Assembly (NCBI RefSeq): GCF_900113325.1
Contig: NZ_FOOY01000007.1
Location: 111,834-175,833, forward strand
Direction: 5' to 3'
Length of the DNA stretch: 64,000 nt
From: Sporolactobacillus nakayamae
GTDB taxonomy: Bacteria; Bacillota; Bacilli; Bacillales; Sporolactobacillaceae
The translations under genes and the position numbers were made by a program. This document shows positions 8,693-18,045 of the stretch, one piece after another (the first letter of the stretch is position 1; every line of letters begins with the position of its first letter). The notes beneath the pieces were generated by a model that ran no database searches, was not told the origin of the DNA, and saw only the letters and a list, made by a program, of their open reading frames with translations.

Positions 8693-9268
8693 TTATTGGT
8701 CATCGTTCGCTTTTTTCTTAATTAGTTCAAAAAGTTCATCACTTTCAAGAAAATCAAACAGACGATTTAACCATTCGTAATAATTCAAGATATATTGGTA
8801 TTTATCAATATCTGTCTGGATCAGTTGTTTTTCGGATTCAATGAGATCCTGATTTTTCATTAAATCATTTAGTTCTTTAAGCGATTGACGTACGGCTTTA
8901 GCGTTCAATGAGGTGACTTTGCGCCACTGATTTGAGAAGAAATCGGTAAAAATCTGATACCAGTCCTCTTGAGCTTCGTAAAGATCTTTTCGAACCCCTT
9001 TTTTCCAAACACGTTCAACCATATTCAGTTCAGTAAGTGTACGAACTGAGGTGCTCATGCTTGTCTTGCTCATCTTCAATTCTTCCTTCATATCATCCAA
9101 GGTCATGGGAGCGCCATTAAAAAATAATGTGCCGTAAAGACGACCGATTGATGGTGAAACACCGTATAGGTACATATTTTGAGAAACGGATTCAATGACT
9201 CTTTCCCTTATATTTTCAACGATTTCTGCATGATCCAACCTATTCACCAACTTAAAAGAAAATTTCAC
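8693..9268 (-). CDS. GbsR/MarR-family transcriptional repressor
   Basis: Up to 191 residues. The winged-helix segment (about residues 35-95) contains LYGVSPSIGRLYGTLFF, MTLDDMKEELKMSKTSMS and WKKGVRKDLYE, which closely match GbsR/OpcR regulators of glycine betaine genes in Bacillus. DWYQIFTDFFSNQWR follows, as in that family. The GTG at 9268 lacks a clear ribosome site; a start some 8-10 codons later is also possible. It is divergent from opuAA, so it most likely represses the transporter and senses choline or betaine. That assignment is by context and family. Confidence 0.85.
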   Translation of the reverse strand: MKFSFKLVNRLDHAEIVENIRERVIESVSQNMYLYGVSPSIGRLYGTLFFNGAPMTLDDMKEELKMSKTSMSTSVRTLTELNMVERVWKKGVRKDLYEAQEDWYQIFTDFFSNQWRKVTSLNAKAVRQSLKELNDLMKNQDLIESEKQLIQTDIDKYQYILNYYEWLNRLFDFLESDELFELIKKKANDDQ

Positions 9269-9387
9269 TATACTACATTGTAAACGTTGATTAATGCTCT
9301 GAAAAGAACGAAATGCAACGGAAAAACAACAATCTCATTTCGCTTGGAAATGCCAATACATTATACAGTATACATTGTATTATCTGA

Positions 9388-9425
9388 TTGTACAGTTTGA
9401 ACTGTATAAATAATTATGCTACGAT
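9388..9425 (+). promoter_or_regulatory. opuA promoter overlapped by a perfect palindrome
   Basis: TTGAAC (9397-9402), 17-nt spacer and TACGAT (9420-9425) make a sigma-A promoter. A perfect 16-nt palindrome, TACAGTTTGAACTGTA (9391-9406), covers the -35. A related imperfect element (ATACA...TGTAT, 9363-9380) lies just upstream. These are the natural candidates for binding by the divergent GbsR-like repressor. Confidence 0.6.
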
Positions 9426-9522
9426 TAATACAGTGTTATACGCATCGTGTTTGAGAAACGCCATGGGACCTTTTATAAATAGCGGGTGCTTGATAAAGTC
9501 CAGAAAAAAACGAGGTGTTTAA

Positions 9523-10728
9523 ATGAAAAAAATTGAAGTGAAACAAGCGATGAAAATTTTCGGCAAAAATCCGCAACGCGGTTTAGCTCTCTTGAAAAAG
9601 GGACTTTCAAAAAAAGCGATCAAAGAAAAGACAGACTTAAATGTGGGCGTTGCCGAGGCAAGTTTCTCAGTTGAATCAGGTGAAATTTTTGTGATCATGG
9701 GTTTATCCGGCAGCGGTAAATCTACATTGGTTCGGCTTCTTAACCGGTTAATTGAACCGACATCCGGGCGTATTTTTATTGATGGTGAGGACATCACTCG
9801 AATGAACGCGGAAGGCTTGAGGCAGGTTCGGCGTAAAAAAATCAGCATGGTTTTTCAGGGCTTTGCGCTTTTCCCACATCGAACCATTCTTGAAAATACG
9901 CTTTTCGGTTTGGAAATTCAAGGCGTAGATAAAAGTGAGCGAACAAAACGTGCCTATCAATCGTTGGCACTTGTCGGACTTAAGGGATACGAAGCCAGTT
10001 TTCCAAATCAATTATCTGGTGGTATGCAGCAACGCGTTGGCCTTGCGCGTGCATTGGCCAGTGATACAGATATACTGCTCATGGATGAGGCCTTTAGCGC
10101 GCTTGATCCTTTGATCCGCAAAGAAATGCAGGATCAGTTGTTGGACCTGCAAAATGAGATGCAAAAAACCATTGTATTTATCACGCATGATTTAGATGAA
10201 GCGCTGCGCATCGGTGATCACATCGCGTTGATGAAAGATGGGCGCATTGTTCAAATTGGTACTCCTGAAGAGATTCTCATGAACCCGGCAAACGATTATG
10301 TCGAACATTTTGTCGAGGATGTTGATCTGTCCAAAGTCATCACAGCGGGAAACATCATGAGCCGCGCCGATGCGATGCTGATTGATCGCGGGGCGCGTGT
10401 TGCTCTGCAGCTAATGAATGACAACGGAATATCAAGTATTTTTGCTGTGGATCGCGATCAAAAGTTTCTTGGTGTTGTGGACGCTGATGACGCAGCTGAA
10501 GCGGTGGAAACAGGAACACGCGCACGCGATATCGTATGCAAGGTAAATCCGGTTGGGGTGGACACGCATCTTGCTGATCTATTTGAAGATATCTCAAAGT
10601 CGACCCTTCCATTAGCAGTTGTTGATGAACAAGGCAAGCTGCGCGGACTTGTGCGGCGCGGAGCGATTATCAATGCGCTTGCGGGCAATAAACCGTTAAT
10701 TAATGATGAGAAGGTGAAAAACTCTTGA
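9523..10728 (+). CDS. opuAA: Glycine betaine ABC transporter, ATP-binding subunit
   Basis: 401 residues: an ABC ATPase followed by a pair of CBS domains (about 285-395), the OpuAA/ProV arrangement. Walker A is GLSGSGKST (60-68), the signature is LSGGMQQ (164-170) and Walker B is ILLMDEA (184-190). It powers osmoprotectant uptake at the membrane with OpuAB and OpuAC; CBS pairs in this family sense ionic strength. AGGTG precedes the ATG. Its stop overlaps the start of opuAB by 4 nt, so translation is probably coupled. Confidence 0.95.
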   Translation: MKKIEVKQAMKIFGKNPQRGLALLKKGLSKKAIKEKTDLNVGVAEASFSVESGEIFVIMGLSGSGKSTLVRLLNRLIEPTSGRIFIDGEDITRMNAEGLRQVRRKKISMVFQGFALFPHRTILENTLFGLEIQGVDKSERTKRAYQSLALVGLKGYEASFPNQLSGGMQQRVGLARALASDTDILLMDEAFSALDPLIRKEMQDQLLDLQNEMQKTIVFITHDLDEALRIGDHIALMKDGRIVQIGTPEEILMNPANDYVEHFVEDVDLSKVITAGNIMSRADAMLIDRGARVALQLMNDNGISSIFAVDRDQKFLGVVDADDAAEAVETGTRARDIVCKVNPVGVDTHLADLFEDISKSTLPLAVVDEQGKLRGLVRRGAIINALAGNKPLINDEKVKNS

Positions 10729-11573
10729 ATACGACCCCATTACCGAAAATACCTATTGGTCATTGGGCTGATTTGCTCATTCAATTTATTACACGTTACT
10801 GCGATACATTTTTCGGCTATATCGCGACAGGTATCCAAAGCTTTGTAGACAGTCTGGTTTGGCTATTTACGTTCATGACGCCGGTCGTTTTTATTTTGAT
10901 TTTTGTTGGAATTGCTTTTTGGCGCAGGGGGATCGGTGTTGCTCTTTTTACATTAGTCGGACTTATTCTTATTTATGATTTAGGCTATTGGGTGCATGCA
11001 ATGCAGACCTTCGCGCTTGTGCTGACCTCGGTTGTCCTTTCGATTATCATTGGTCTCCCGATTGGCATTTGGGCAGGAATCAATACAACCTTTCATCGCG
11101 TGGTCACGCCGATTCTCGATTTTATGCAGACCATGCCATCGTTTGTTTATCTTATCCCCGCCATTTTCTTATTTGGAACGGGAATGCCTCCGGGTGTTGT
11201 GGCGACGATTGTCTTTGCTATGCCGCCGACAATCCGTATGACTGGATTAGGTATTCGCCAAGTGCCGCCTGATTTAATTGAGGCTTCGGATGCATTTGGG
11301 TCAACGATTTGGCAAAAGCTTTTTAAAGTGCAGATTCCAATGGCTGCGCCGACGATAATGGCAGGTGTGAATCAAAGTATCATGCTTTCCCTCTCCATGG
11401 TCGTTGTGGCGTCCCTTGTCGGCGCACCCGGACTCGGTGCCGATGTTTATCTTGCCGTGACATCGCTGCGCATAGATATCGGTGTTGAAGCGGGTCTTGC
11501 AATTGTGATTCTTGCGATCATGCTGGATCGGTTATCACAAAATACTCGAAATAAGAAAAAGGGAGAATTCTAA
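10725..11573 (+). CDS. opuAB: Glycine betaine ABC transporter, permease
   Basis: 282 residues with six or more hydrophobic segments and the binding-protein-dependent permease motif (EASDAFGSTIWQKLFKVQIP) facing the ATPase. It begins at a TTG that overlaps the opuAA stop codon. Unlike Lactococcus OpuABC, it is not fused to a substrate-binding domain; that is a separate lipoprotein just downstream. It moves glycine betaine or a related compatible solute inward. Confidence 0.94.
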   Translation: MNTTPLPKIPIGHWADLLIQFITRYCDTFFGYIATGIQSFVDSLVWLFTFMTPVVFILIFVGIAFWRRGIGVALFTLVGLILIYDLGYWVHAMQTFALVLTSVVLSIIIGLPIGIWAGINTTFHRVVTPILDFMQTMPSFVYLIPAIFLFGTGMPPGVVATIVFAMPPTIRMTGLGIRQVPPDLIEASDAFGSTIWQKLFKVQIPMAAPTIMAGVNQSIMLSLSMVVVASLVGAPGLGADVYLAVTSLRIDIGVEAGLAIVILAIMLDRLSQNTRNKKKGEF

Positions 11574-11574
11574 T

Positions 11575-12459
11575 TTGAAAAAAGTAAAAGTAACTGTCAT
11601 TAGTGTTTTTTTGCTCGTAGCATTAGTACTGGCCGGATGCCAGAATCAGAGTTCAGGAAGTGCCGATTCTTTTGGCAATCAAGTGGATCATAAAATAATC
11701 GGTATTGACCCTGGCGCAGGGGAAATGAAGTTGACAGATCAAGTAGTTAAAGATTATGAACTGAGCAATTGGACCGTGCAGTCAGGATCTGAAGCGACAA
11801 TGACGGCCTCTCTCGAAAAAGCAATCAAAAAGAAACAACCGATAGTAGTCACCGGATGGACACCGCACTGGATGTTTCAAAAGTATGACTTGAAGTATTT
11901 AAAGGATCCAAAGGGTATCTACGGTAAATCGGAGGAGATCCATACAATCATCCACAAGGGCTTTGATAAGAAAGACCCGAATGCAGTAAAAGTGCTCGAT
12001 CAATTTTCATGGGCACCGGATGATATGAGTAAAGTAATGCTCGATATTCAAAAAGGTACGGATGCTGATAAAGCCGCGCGCAAGTGGGTTAAAGAAAATC
12101 AGAAAAAGGTCGATGAATGGACTAAAGGCGCGAAGAAAGTCAGTGGAAAGAAAATTAAATTGGGCTATGTTGCCTGGGCTTCTGAAATCGCCAGCACGAA
12201 TGTTGTAACTGCTGTTCTTGAAGATTTGGGCTATACCGTGACGATGGAACAGCTCGGTGCGGGTCAAATGTGGGCCGGCGTTGCAAAGGGCAGTGATGAT
12301 GCAATTGTTGCCGCGTGGCTGCCGACGACACACGCGGATTACATGAAACAGTTTAAGAGTCAAGTCACAGACCTAGGTCCGAATTTAAAAGGAACGAAGT
12401 TGGGTCTGGTTGTTCCCTCTTATGTATCCATTGATTCCATTAACGATTTAAAAGACTAA
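11575..12459 (+). CDS. opuAC: Glycine betaine-binding lipoprotein
   Basis: 294 residues from a TTG at 11575 with GGGAGA 9 nt upstream; that start gives a classic lipoprotein signal (KKVKV, hydrophobic core, LVLAGC with the lipidated Cys). The mature part is an OpuAC substrate-binding domain with the aromatic residues expected of a betaine cage (for example WTPHWMFQKYDLKYL and GAGQMWAGVAKG). The longer upstream frame overlaps opuAB and lacks a ribosome site. Last gene of the operon; a terminator follows. Confidence 0.94.
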   Translation: MKKVKVTVISVFLLVALVLAGCQNQSSGSADSFGNQVDHKIIGIDPGAGEMKLTDQVVKDYELSNWTVQSGSEATMTASLEKAIKKKQPIVVTGWTPHWMFQKYDLKYLKDPKGIYGKSEEIHTIIHKGFDKKDPNAVKVLDQFSWAPDDMSKVMLDIQKGTDADKAARKWVKENQKKVDEWTKGAKKVSGKKIKLGYVAWASEIASTNVVTAVLEDLGYTVTMEQLGAGQMWAGVAKGSDDAIVAAWLPTTHADYMKQFKSQVTDLGPNLKGTKLGLVVPSYVSIDSINDLKD

Positions 12460-12482
12460 GCGACTGAGATGCAGCCAGCTTA

Positions 12483-12535
12483 TGAAAGGTTCGTGAACGG
12501 TTTAGGCCGTGATCGGACCTTTTTCTTTTTTTTAC
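12483..12535 (+). terminator. Terminator of the opuA operon
   Basis: AAAGGTTCG...CGG pairs imperfectly with CCG...CGGACCTTT and is followed by TTCTTTTTTTT. Confidence 0.7.
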
Positions 12536-12548
12536 AAGAGTAAAGAAA

Positions 12549-12690
12549 CATCCATGACCCGTTTGAGGGGCGCGGGACATCTGAGGGACCGGCACCAGCG
12601 AGCCAGGGGAGACCCCGCAGATAAGAGCATGTATGAGGAGGCTCCCGGATCGCCTGCGGCAAGCGAGCAGCTGAAGTGTCGTTCAAGTTC
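12549..12690 (+). repeat. GC-rich intergenic block resembling a repeat common in Bacillaceae
   Basis: Clearly more GC-rich than its surroundings. It contains GGGGAGACCCC (a hairpin), GAGGAGGCTCCCGG and GCGGCAAGCGAGCAGCTGAAG-like strings. From memory, very similar blocks recur many times between genes in Bacillaceae genomes; I know no established name or function. The open frame across it (12509-12757) has no ribosome site and low-complexity composition, so I do not call a gene. Confidence 0.45.
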
Positions 12691-13195
12691 AAGGTTGATG
12701 GATCAAAGCCGCGTGCAGAATGATAGCCAAGGAACAGGCTGTGCCCGGTTTTTCTAACAGGTTTAGAAAGTTTATCATTTTGCCTTGTTGGTACGACGAT
12801 ATGGTCATAAGATTTGGTTGGGCGATCAGGGAAGCGCCTAATCTGATAAAAAATAAGGGGGAAAATTCCGCTTAATTAGGAAATGCATGAAAAAATCGCT
12901 TAAATAGACGGAGAAATTCCGCTTATCGCATCGAAAAACGTGAAAATAGAGGGTTTTTCCGTACATAAGCGGAAAAATTACCCTTATTTACCTGTAAAAC
13001 AAGCGCCATGATGCAAATAGCCGGAAAATCTCCGCTTATTTTATTCCGGCCACGTTACTTAATCAAGGATCAAAATGATTCGTGAACTAGAACTGTTTGT
13101 TCAAGACAAGCTTGATGATTCAAAACCGCATTTAGCGAAAGACATCACATCCTGCGGAAGTAAGGACCGGGCTTTGCCTGGTTTTTTTACACAAA
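12680..13195. repeat. Composite intergenic repeat, copy A
   Basis: A core of about 300 nt (12742-13041) is also found at 31006-31298 at high identity. It starts at TGCCCGGTTTTTCTAACA and contains several copies, in both orientations, of ATTCCGCTTA. On both sides stands a module of about 110 nt (CAAGGTTGATGATTCAAA-like, then CATCACATCCTG, GGAAGTAAGGACCGGGC, then a CCGGGC/GCCCGG hairpin and T run). The right-hand module (about 13095-13190) ends in a terminator-like hairpin at 13168-13190. No coding potential is seen. Confidence 0.85.
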
Positions 13196-13211
13196 TATTC
13201 TCAAAATTCTA

Positions 13212-13240
13212 TTGACATCAATAATTTGAAAGTGTAAACT
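13212..13240 (+). promoter_or_regulatory. Sigma-A promoter for the structured leader and PanE-like gene
   Basis: Perfect TTGACA (13212-13217), 17-nt spacer, TAAACT (13235-13240). The predicted transcript starts near 13247, leaving a leader of about 270 nt. Confidence 0.8.
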
Positions 13241-13287
13241 GACAGCACTCACTAAAAACTGTCTTCAGAGAAGGTATACTAATGTTT

Positions 13288-13436
13288 CGTTCCAGAGCGT
13301 ATGAAGTAGTCGTCATTTTGATTAGCTAGGACTCAGGTACATCAGTCGTTCAATTGACCGCATGTGCCTCGAGTCCTCTTCGCTCTGAACGGGACTTGGG
13401 TAAGCCCCATTCAGAAACTTCTGGATGGGGCTTTTC
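13288..13436 (+). ncRNA. Structured leader RNA with intrinsic terminator (candidate riboswitch or attenuator, class unknown)
   Basis: An outer helix pairs CGTTCCAGAGCG (13288-13299) with CGCTCTGAACG (13381-13391), leaving one bulged C. Inside it a long hairpin pairs GGACTCAGGTACA (13329-13341) with TGTGCCTCGAGTCC (13363-13376). Directly downstream, AAGCCCCATTCAG (13402-13414) pairs with CTGGATGGGGCTT (13421-13433), followed by TTT, as a strong terminator. That is the usual aptamer-plus-expression-platform layout. I looked for T-box, SAM, purine, TPP, FMN, lysine, THF, ykkC and preQ1 signatures and found none. It sits between a near-consensus promoter and a reductase gene. Confidence 0.6.
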
Positions 13437-13515
13437 GTATCGGTGAGCAAATAAGCAAGGTAGTAGAAGAAGCACAGAAGACAAAAAAGATGCACAGAAA
13501 AAGGAGACGAGAAGG

Positions 13516-14469
13516 ATGAAGATTGTTGTTATTGGTGCAGGAGCGATGGGGTTAAGGTATGGTGTTCTTTTACAGGAAGCGGGGAATGATGTTCATTTTG
13601 TAGACACATGGGAACCAAACGTTGAAGAAATTAAGAAAAACGGTGGGGTGCACGTTTGGCGCGACGGAAAAGACGAACGGTTCGTCGAAGTCAGTGTCAG
13701 TTACCCTGAAGAATACCATGAAGCGCCGGAACTCGCGATTGTGTTTGTTAAAGACATGCACACTGTTGAAACAATGGAAAGGTGTAAGCATTTCATAGGC
13801 GAGAACACGTATATGATGACAAACCAGAACGGCTTTGGCGGTGCAGAGTATATTGCGCAGTTTGTGCCCCGCGAGCGTATTATCGCAGGTACGGCGATGA
13901 TCGCGACTGTCATGAAGGGACCGGGCAAAGTTGATTTCATCGGCAAGCGCGGCGGCGGTCATGCGCATATCGTTCGTGTAGCGGGTGAACCCAATGACTT
14001 TATTTATAAAGTCGCCGATGAAATGGAAAAAGCGCTTATGCACCCAACTGTTCAGAAGGATTATATGAGTACAGTTTGGACGAAGCTCGTGTTCAATTCC
14101 GTTGTAAATACGCTCTGCACGCTCATGAATATGAAAATGGGTCAGTTCGCTGCTTATAAGAACGCCAAGGAAATGTCGCGAAAGCTGATTTATGAAGCCT
14201 ATGAAGCAATTGACGCAGAAGGATTCAAGCTGGAAGTAGATCGCGATGAACTTGTCAATGAGGTCATGTACGTATCCGAAGTAAGCAATCCTCTTCACTA
14301 CCCTTCCATGCATCAGGATATGAGTACGAACCGTCCAACAGAAGTTGATTATATCAACGGCGCGATTGTCCGCCTCGCTGAAAAAAACGGCCTTCAAGCG
14401 CCCTATCATTCCATGTTGGTTGATCTCGTGCACCTCAAAGAAGAATCAAGAAAGTATAACGAAAAATAA
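13516..14469 (+). CDS. Ketopantoate reductase / D-2-hydroxyacid dehydrogenase family protein (PanE/ApbA)
   Basis: 317 residues. KIVVIGAGAMGLRYGVLL (residues 2-19) is the NAD(P) loop of the PanE/ApbA superfamily. TNQNGFGGAEYI and the catalytic Lys segment STVWTKLVFNSVVNTLCTLMN fit the family's N...K catalytic layout. Members either make pantoate for CoA or, as in Enterococcus D-mandelate dehydrogenase, reduce other 2-ketoacids; the sequence alone does not decide. AAGGAGACGAGAAGG precedes the ATG. The unusual feature is the leader RNA with terminator just upstream. Monocistronic with a terminator at 14513. Confidence 0.85.
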   Translation: MKIVVIGAGAMGLRYGVLLQEAGNDVHFVDTWEPNVEEIKKNGGVHVWRDGKDERFVEVSVSYPEEYHEAPELAIVFVKDMHTVETMERCKHFIGENTYMMTNQNGFGGAEYIAQFVPRERIIAGTAMIATVMKGPGKVDFIGKRGGGHAHIVRVAGEPNDFIYKVADEMEKALMHPTVQKDYMSTVWTKLVFNSVVNTLCTLMNMKMGQFAAYKNAKEMSRKLIYEAYEAIDAEGFKLEVDRDELVNEVMYVSEVSNPLHYPSMHQDMSTNRPTEVDYINGAIVRLAEKNGLQAPYHSMLVDLVHLKEESRKYNEK

Positions 14470-14512
14470 ACAAGAGCTATTGGCTCTTTAAATGAATAGG
14501 AAGACCAGAGAA

Positions 14513-14547
14513 AACTTCGGAATGTGGCGAACGTTCCGGAGTTTTTT
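14513..14547 (+). terminator. Rho-independent terminator
   Basis: AACTTCGGAA... pairs with ...TTCCGGAGTT, followed by TTTTT, after the PanE-like gene. Confidence 0.8.
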
Positions 14548-14631
14548 GCGGCTTCTTATCGGTTGAGGTAAAATGGACTATAGATTTCGTTCGTGAAAAG
14601 ACAAGACTGCTCAGGTTTATAGGAGGACAAG

Positions 14632-15825
14632 ATGACTGAAAAATTTAAGCGTATTCATATTATCGTACTCGATTCGGTAGGCATCGGTGAAGCCTCGGAT
14701 GCCGCAAAGTACGGCGATGAGGGCTGCGATACATTAGGACATACAGCAGAGGCGATGAACGGTTTGAGCGTCCCGAATTTGGCCAAGTTAGGGTTATCAA
14801 ATATTCGTCCTGAAAAGCCAATTCAAGGTGTACCGGTTCAGGAACAACCGCTCGCATATTTTACCAAAATGCATGAAGTGTCCGCAGGAAAGGACAGTAT
14901 GGACGGGCACTGGGAGATGATGGGTCTGCCCGTGCTCACACCGCTGCACACCTTTCCAAATGGATTCCCGGATGAGCTGATTCATAAAATAGAGACATTC
15001 AGTGGTCGAAAGGTGATCTGGAACAAACCGGCTAGCGGTACGGAGATCCTCAAAAAACTTGGCGAGCGCCAGATGAAGACGGGCGAGCTGATCCTCTATA
15101 CATCCGGAGACTCGGTGCTTCAGATTGCCGCCCATGAAGCTGTTATACCATTAGAAGAACTCTATAAAATTTGCGAATACGCACGTGAGTTGACCATTGA
15201 AGAGCCCTATCATCTTGGCCGCGTGATTGCGCGTCCGTACATCGGCAACAACGCGGATAACTTCGAGCGCACGGCTAACCGTCGCGATCTGACACTGGTT
15301 CCACCGGAAAAGACTGTTCTCAATTTGTTGCAAGATGCGGGAATCGACACATTTGCTATCGGCAAAATTAATGATATTTTCAGTGGGCAGGGAATTAAGG
15401 AAGGTTGGCATACGGTCAGCAACGCGGACGGTATGGAACGGTTGATCTCGATTCTAGATCGGGATTTCCACGGCCTCAGCTTCACAAATCTTGTTGATTT
15501 CGATGCCAAATACGGCCATCGCAGGGAACCGGTACTCTTCGGCAAGGCGCTCGAAGCATTCGACAAGCAGCTGGGTCAGGCTCTGCCGAAGCTCAAAGAT
15601 GATGATTTACTCATTATTACTGCTGACCATGGCAACGATCCGGGATTCAGAGGAACAGATCATACACGTGAATTTGTTCCGCTGCTCGTGTATTCACCAT
15701 CATTTGCGGCGGGAAAAGGGCTACCTGTTCGCAAGACCTTTGCGGACCTTGGAGCGACGATTGCTGAGAACTTCACTGTGGAACAGCCAAAGACGGGCGA
15801 AAGCTTTCTAAACAAATTAGCTTGA
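14632..15825 (+). CDS. deoB: Phosphopentomutase
   Basis: 397 residues, the usual DeoB length. It is an alkaline-phosphatase-superfamily metalloenzyme that interconverts (deoxy)ribose 1- and 5-phosphates in nucleoside salvage. Metal and phosphate sites show in [13 protein letters not shown] (about 10-22), [13 protein letters not shown] (the phosphorylated-residue region) and [18 protein letters not shown] near the end. ATG with AGGAGG just upstream. First of three genes, with pdp and deoC, that form a complete nucleoside-to-glycolysis route. Confidence 0.96.
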   Translation: MTEKFKRIHIIVLDSVGIGEASDAAKYGDEGCDTLGHTAEAMNGLSVPNLAKLGLSNIRPEKPIQGVPVQEQPLAYFTKMHEVSAGKDSMDGHWEMMGLPVLTPLHTFPNGFPDELIHKIETFSGRKVIWNKPASGTEILKKLGERQMKTGELILYTSGDSVLQIAAHEAVIPLEELYKICEYARELTIEEPYHLGRVIARPYIGNNADNFERTANRRDLTLVPPEKTVLNLLQDAGIDTFAIGKINDIFSGQGIKEGWHTVSNADGMERLISILDRDFHGLSFTNLVDFDAKYGHRREPVLFGKALEAFDKQLGQALPKLKDDDLLIITADHGNDPGFRGTDHTREFVPLLVYSPSFAAGKGLPVRKTFADLGATIAENFTVEQPKTGESFLNKLA

Positions 15826-15914
15826 AAAAGAGATTGGCGGAATTGAGTAATAAATAAATTGGCTGCGTTACGTTTTTCTTTAGATGCACTAAAATGAATT
15901 CGAGGTGAGCCGGT

Positions 15915-17213
15915 ATGAGAATGGTCGATATAATCACGAAGAAGCGAGATGGATTCGCCCTGAATCCTGAAGAAATTCGTTTTTTTATTGAAGGATACGT
16001 CAGCGGATCGATTCTCGATTATCAAGCAAGCGCATTGACTATGGCGATCTATTTCAGAGATATGACCGACTTGGAAATCGCTGAACTGACTCGAGCGATG
16101 GTTAACTCCGGCGACACTGTTGATCTGTCGGCAATAGACGGAATCAAAGTGGATAAACATTCGACAGGCGGGGTTGGCGACACGACAACGCTTGTTCTGG
16201 CACCACTCGTTGCCTCAATTGGTGTTCCGGTGGCTAAGATGTCCGGGCGCGGGCTTGGCTTTACCGGCGGCACGATTGATAAACTTGAATCCATCCCCGG
16301 TTTTTCTGTTGAAATGAGCAGTGATCAGTTCGTCAAACGTGTAAATCGTGATCATATTGCTGTCATTGGCCAGACAGGAGACCTGGTACCTGCGGATAAA
16401 AAGCTGTACGCGTTGCGTGATGTCAGTGGTTCGGTCGAATCGATTCCACTCATTGCGAGTTCAATTATGAGCAAAAAAATCGCTGCCGGTGCAGATGCGA
16501 TCGTTCTCGAAGTGACATGCGGTGATGGAGCGTTCATGAAAAATGAGAAGGATGCAATCCGCCTTGCGGAAACGATGGTTCAGATCGGCAGGCATGTTGG
16601 AAGAAAAACGTCAGCCGTGATTACGGACATGTCCCAGCCGCTTGGGTTTGCGATTGGTAATGCGCTTGAAGTTAAGGAAGCAATCGATACCTTGCAAGGA
16701 AAGGGTCCGAGTGATTTGGAAGAACTGGTCTATGAACTGGGCAGCCGGATGGTCACGTTGGCGGGCAAAGCTCCGAATTTGGATGATGCCAGGAAACAAC
16801 TTGAACAAGCGTTAAAACAGGGACTCGCTTTTGCCAAATTCAAGCAATTCATTGAAAATCAGGGTGGCGATCCAAGCGTCGCCGATCATCCGGAACAATT
16901 GCCGCAAGCTGATTTTCAAATAGAGCTGCCGGCCAAAGTGTCTGGGGTTGTTGCCGCGTTGAAGGCGGATCAGATTGGCTTAGCGGCTATGCTGCTTGGA
17001 GCAGGAAGATCAACGAAAGATGATACTATTAATTATGGGACCGGAATTGTCCTCCATAAGAAGGTAGGCGACTCCGTGGTGAAAGGAGAGTCCCTCCTAA
17101 CTATCCATTCGGATTCTAAACAGGTTGATCAAGTCGTGCGAAAACTGTATCAGAATATAACCATTGCCGAGCGCGCAGATCGGCCGAAACTCATTCACCA
17201 GATTATAAACTAA
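15915..17213 (+). CDS. pdp: Pyrimidine-nucleoside phosphorylase
   Basis: 432 residues, the family length. It splits uridine, deoxyuridine and thymidine with phosphate. The family signature KHSTGGVGD is at 81-89, and the alpha domain, phosphate-binding region ([17 protein letters not shown]) and C-terminal PYNP domain are all present. The ATG at 15915 ([16 protein letters not shown] 8 nt upstream) is the canonical start. Located 89 nt after deoB and 28 nt before deoC, probably one transcript. Confidence 0.96.
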   Translation: MRMVDIITKKRDGFALNPEEIRFFIEGYVSGSILDYQASALTMAIYFRDMTDLEIAELTRAMVNSGDTVDLSAIDGIKVDKHSTGGVGDTTTLVLAPLVASIGVPVAKMSGRGLGFTGGTIDKLESIPGFSVEMSSDQFVKRVNRDHIAVIGQTGDLVPADKKLYALRDVSGSVESIPLIASSIMSKKIAAGADAIVLEVTCGDGAFMKNEKDAIRLAETMVQIGRHVGRKTSAVITDMSQPLGFAIGNALEVKEAIDTLQGKGPSDLEELVYELGSRMVTLAGKAPNLDDARKQLEQALKQGLAFAKFKQFIENQGGDPSVADHPEQLPQADFQIELPAKVSGVVAALKADQIGLAAMLLGAGRSTKDDTINYGTGIVLHKKVGDSVVKGESLLTIHSDSKQVDQVVRKLYQNITIAERADRPKLIHQIIN

Positions 17214-17241
17214 TTGACATAGCAAAAAAGGAGAGAATAAT

Positions 17242-17895
17242 ATGACCAACCTCGCAAACTATATTGATCATACAGCGTTAAAACCTGAAGCGACGCAAGC
17301 AGATATACTCAAGCTGACCGATGAAGCAAAGAAATACGGCTTTGCCTCAGTGTGTGTCAACCCATGCTGGGTGGCATTCGCCGCAGAACAACTGAAGAAT
17401 TCAAGTGTAGAGGTATGCACCGTGATTGGATTTCCACTCGGGGCATCAACCGCGGAAACGAAGGCATTTGAAGCCAAAGACGCAATCTCAAAAGGTGCGG
17501 GTGAAATCGATATGGTGATTAATATCGGTGCCTTGAAGAGCGGACAAGAGGAACGTGTTGAGGCTGACATTCATGCCGTCGTGCAAGCGGCAAATAAGCA
17601 TGCGCTTGTAAAGGTTATTATTGAGGCCTGTTTATTGAGCGACGATGAAAAAGTTCGTGCTTGCCGGCTGGCGGTTAATGCAGGCGCGGATTATGTGAAA
17701 ACCTCAACAGGATTCTCTACCGGGGGAGCGACGCCTGAAGATGTTTCACTTATGCGTAAGACCGTGGGTGAAAAGATTGGCGTTAAAGCGGCAGGCGGCA
17801 TTCACTCAAAGGCGGATGCTGAATCAATGATAGCAGCGGGTGCGTCGCGTATTGGCGCCAGTTCAGGCGTGAAGATCGTGGGCGAAGGTTTGTAA
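17242..17895 (+). CDS. deoC: Deoxyribose-phosphate aldolase
   Basis: 217-residue class I aldolase that splits 2-deoxyribose 5-phosphate to acetaldehyde and glyceraldehyde 3-phosphate. The Schiff-base Lys is K153 in [14 protein letters not shown], and the second catalytic Lys is K182 in [17 protein letters not shown] precedes the ATG. It completes the deoB-pdp-deoC pathway; no nucleoside transporter or DeoR regulator is adjacent. Confidence 0.96.
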   Translation: MTNLANYIDHTALKPEATQADILKLTDEAKKYGFASVCVNPCWVAFAAEQLKNSSVEVCTVIGFPLGASTAETKAFEAKDAISKGAGEIDMVINIGALKSGQEERVEADIHAVVQAANKHALVKVIIEACLLSDDEKVRACRLAVNAGADYVKTSTGFSTGGATPEDVSLMRKTVGEKIGVKAAGGIHSKADAESMIAAGASRIGASSGVKIVGEGL

Positions 17896-17957
17896 TCAAA
17901 AGAATTGGTAAGCAGCCTATTGCTTAAAGCAGAGCAAATCCCGCATCAAAATTAAAC

Positions 17958-17987
17958 TTGAAATAACGATGCTGATTATGGTATACT
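17958..17987 (+). promoter_or_regulatory. Probable tRNA promoter
   Basis: TTGAAA (17958-17963), 18-nt spacer, TATACT (17982-17987), about 60 nt before the tRNA. Confidence 0.55.
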
Positions 17988-18045
17988 ATTTGTCGTGCTG
18001 AATGTGTGAATGAACTGTTTTCCACGGAAGGTGCACGATAAATAT

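Noticed and set aside
12509..12757. 82-codon open frame across the GC-rich repeat
   Set aside because: No ribosome site, repeat-derived composition and overlap with a terminator.
13288..13436. T-box reading of the leader RNA
   Set aside because: No TGGNACCGCG T-box sequence, no specifier-loop AGTA/GNTG motifs, and the downstream gene is not an aminoacyl-tRNA synthetase or amino-acid gene.
13570..14433. 287-codon open frame antisense to the PanE-like gene
   Set aside because: A shadow frame opposite a well-supported gene; no start signal and no domain.
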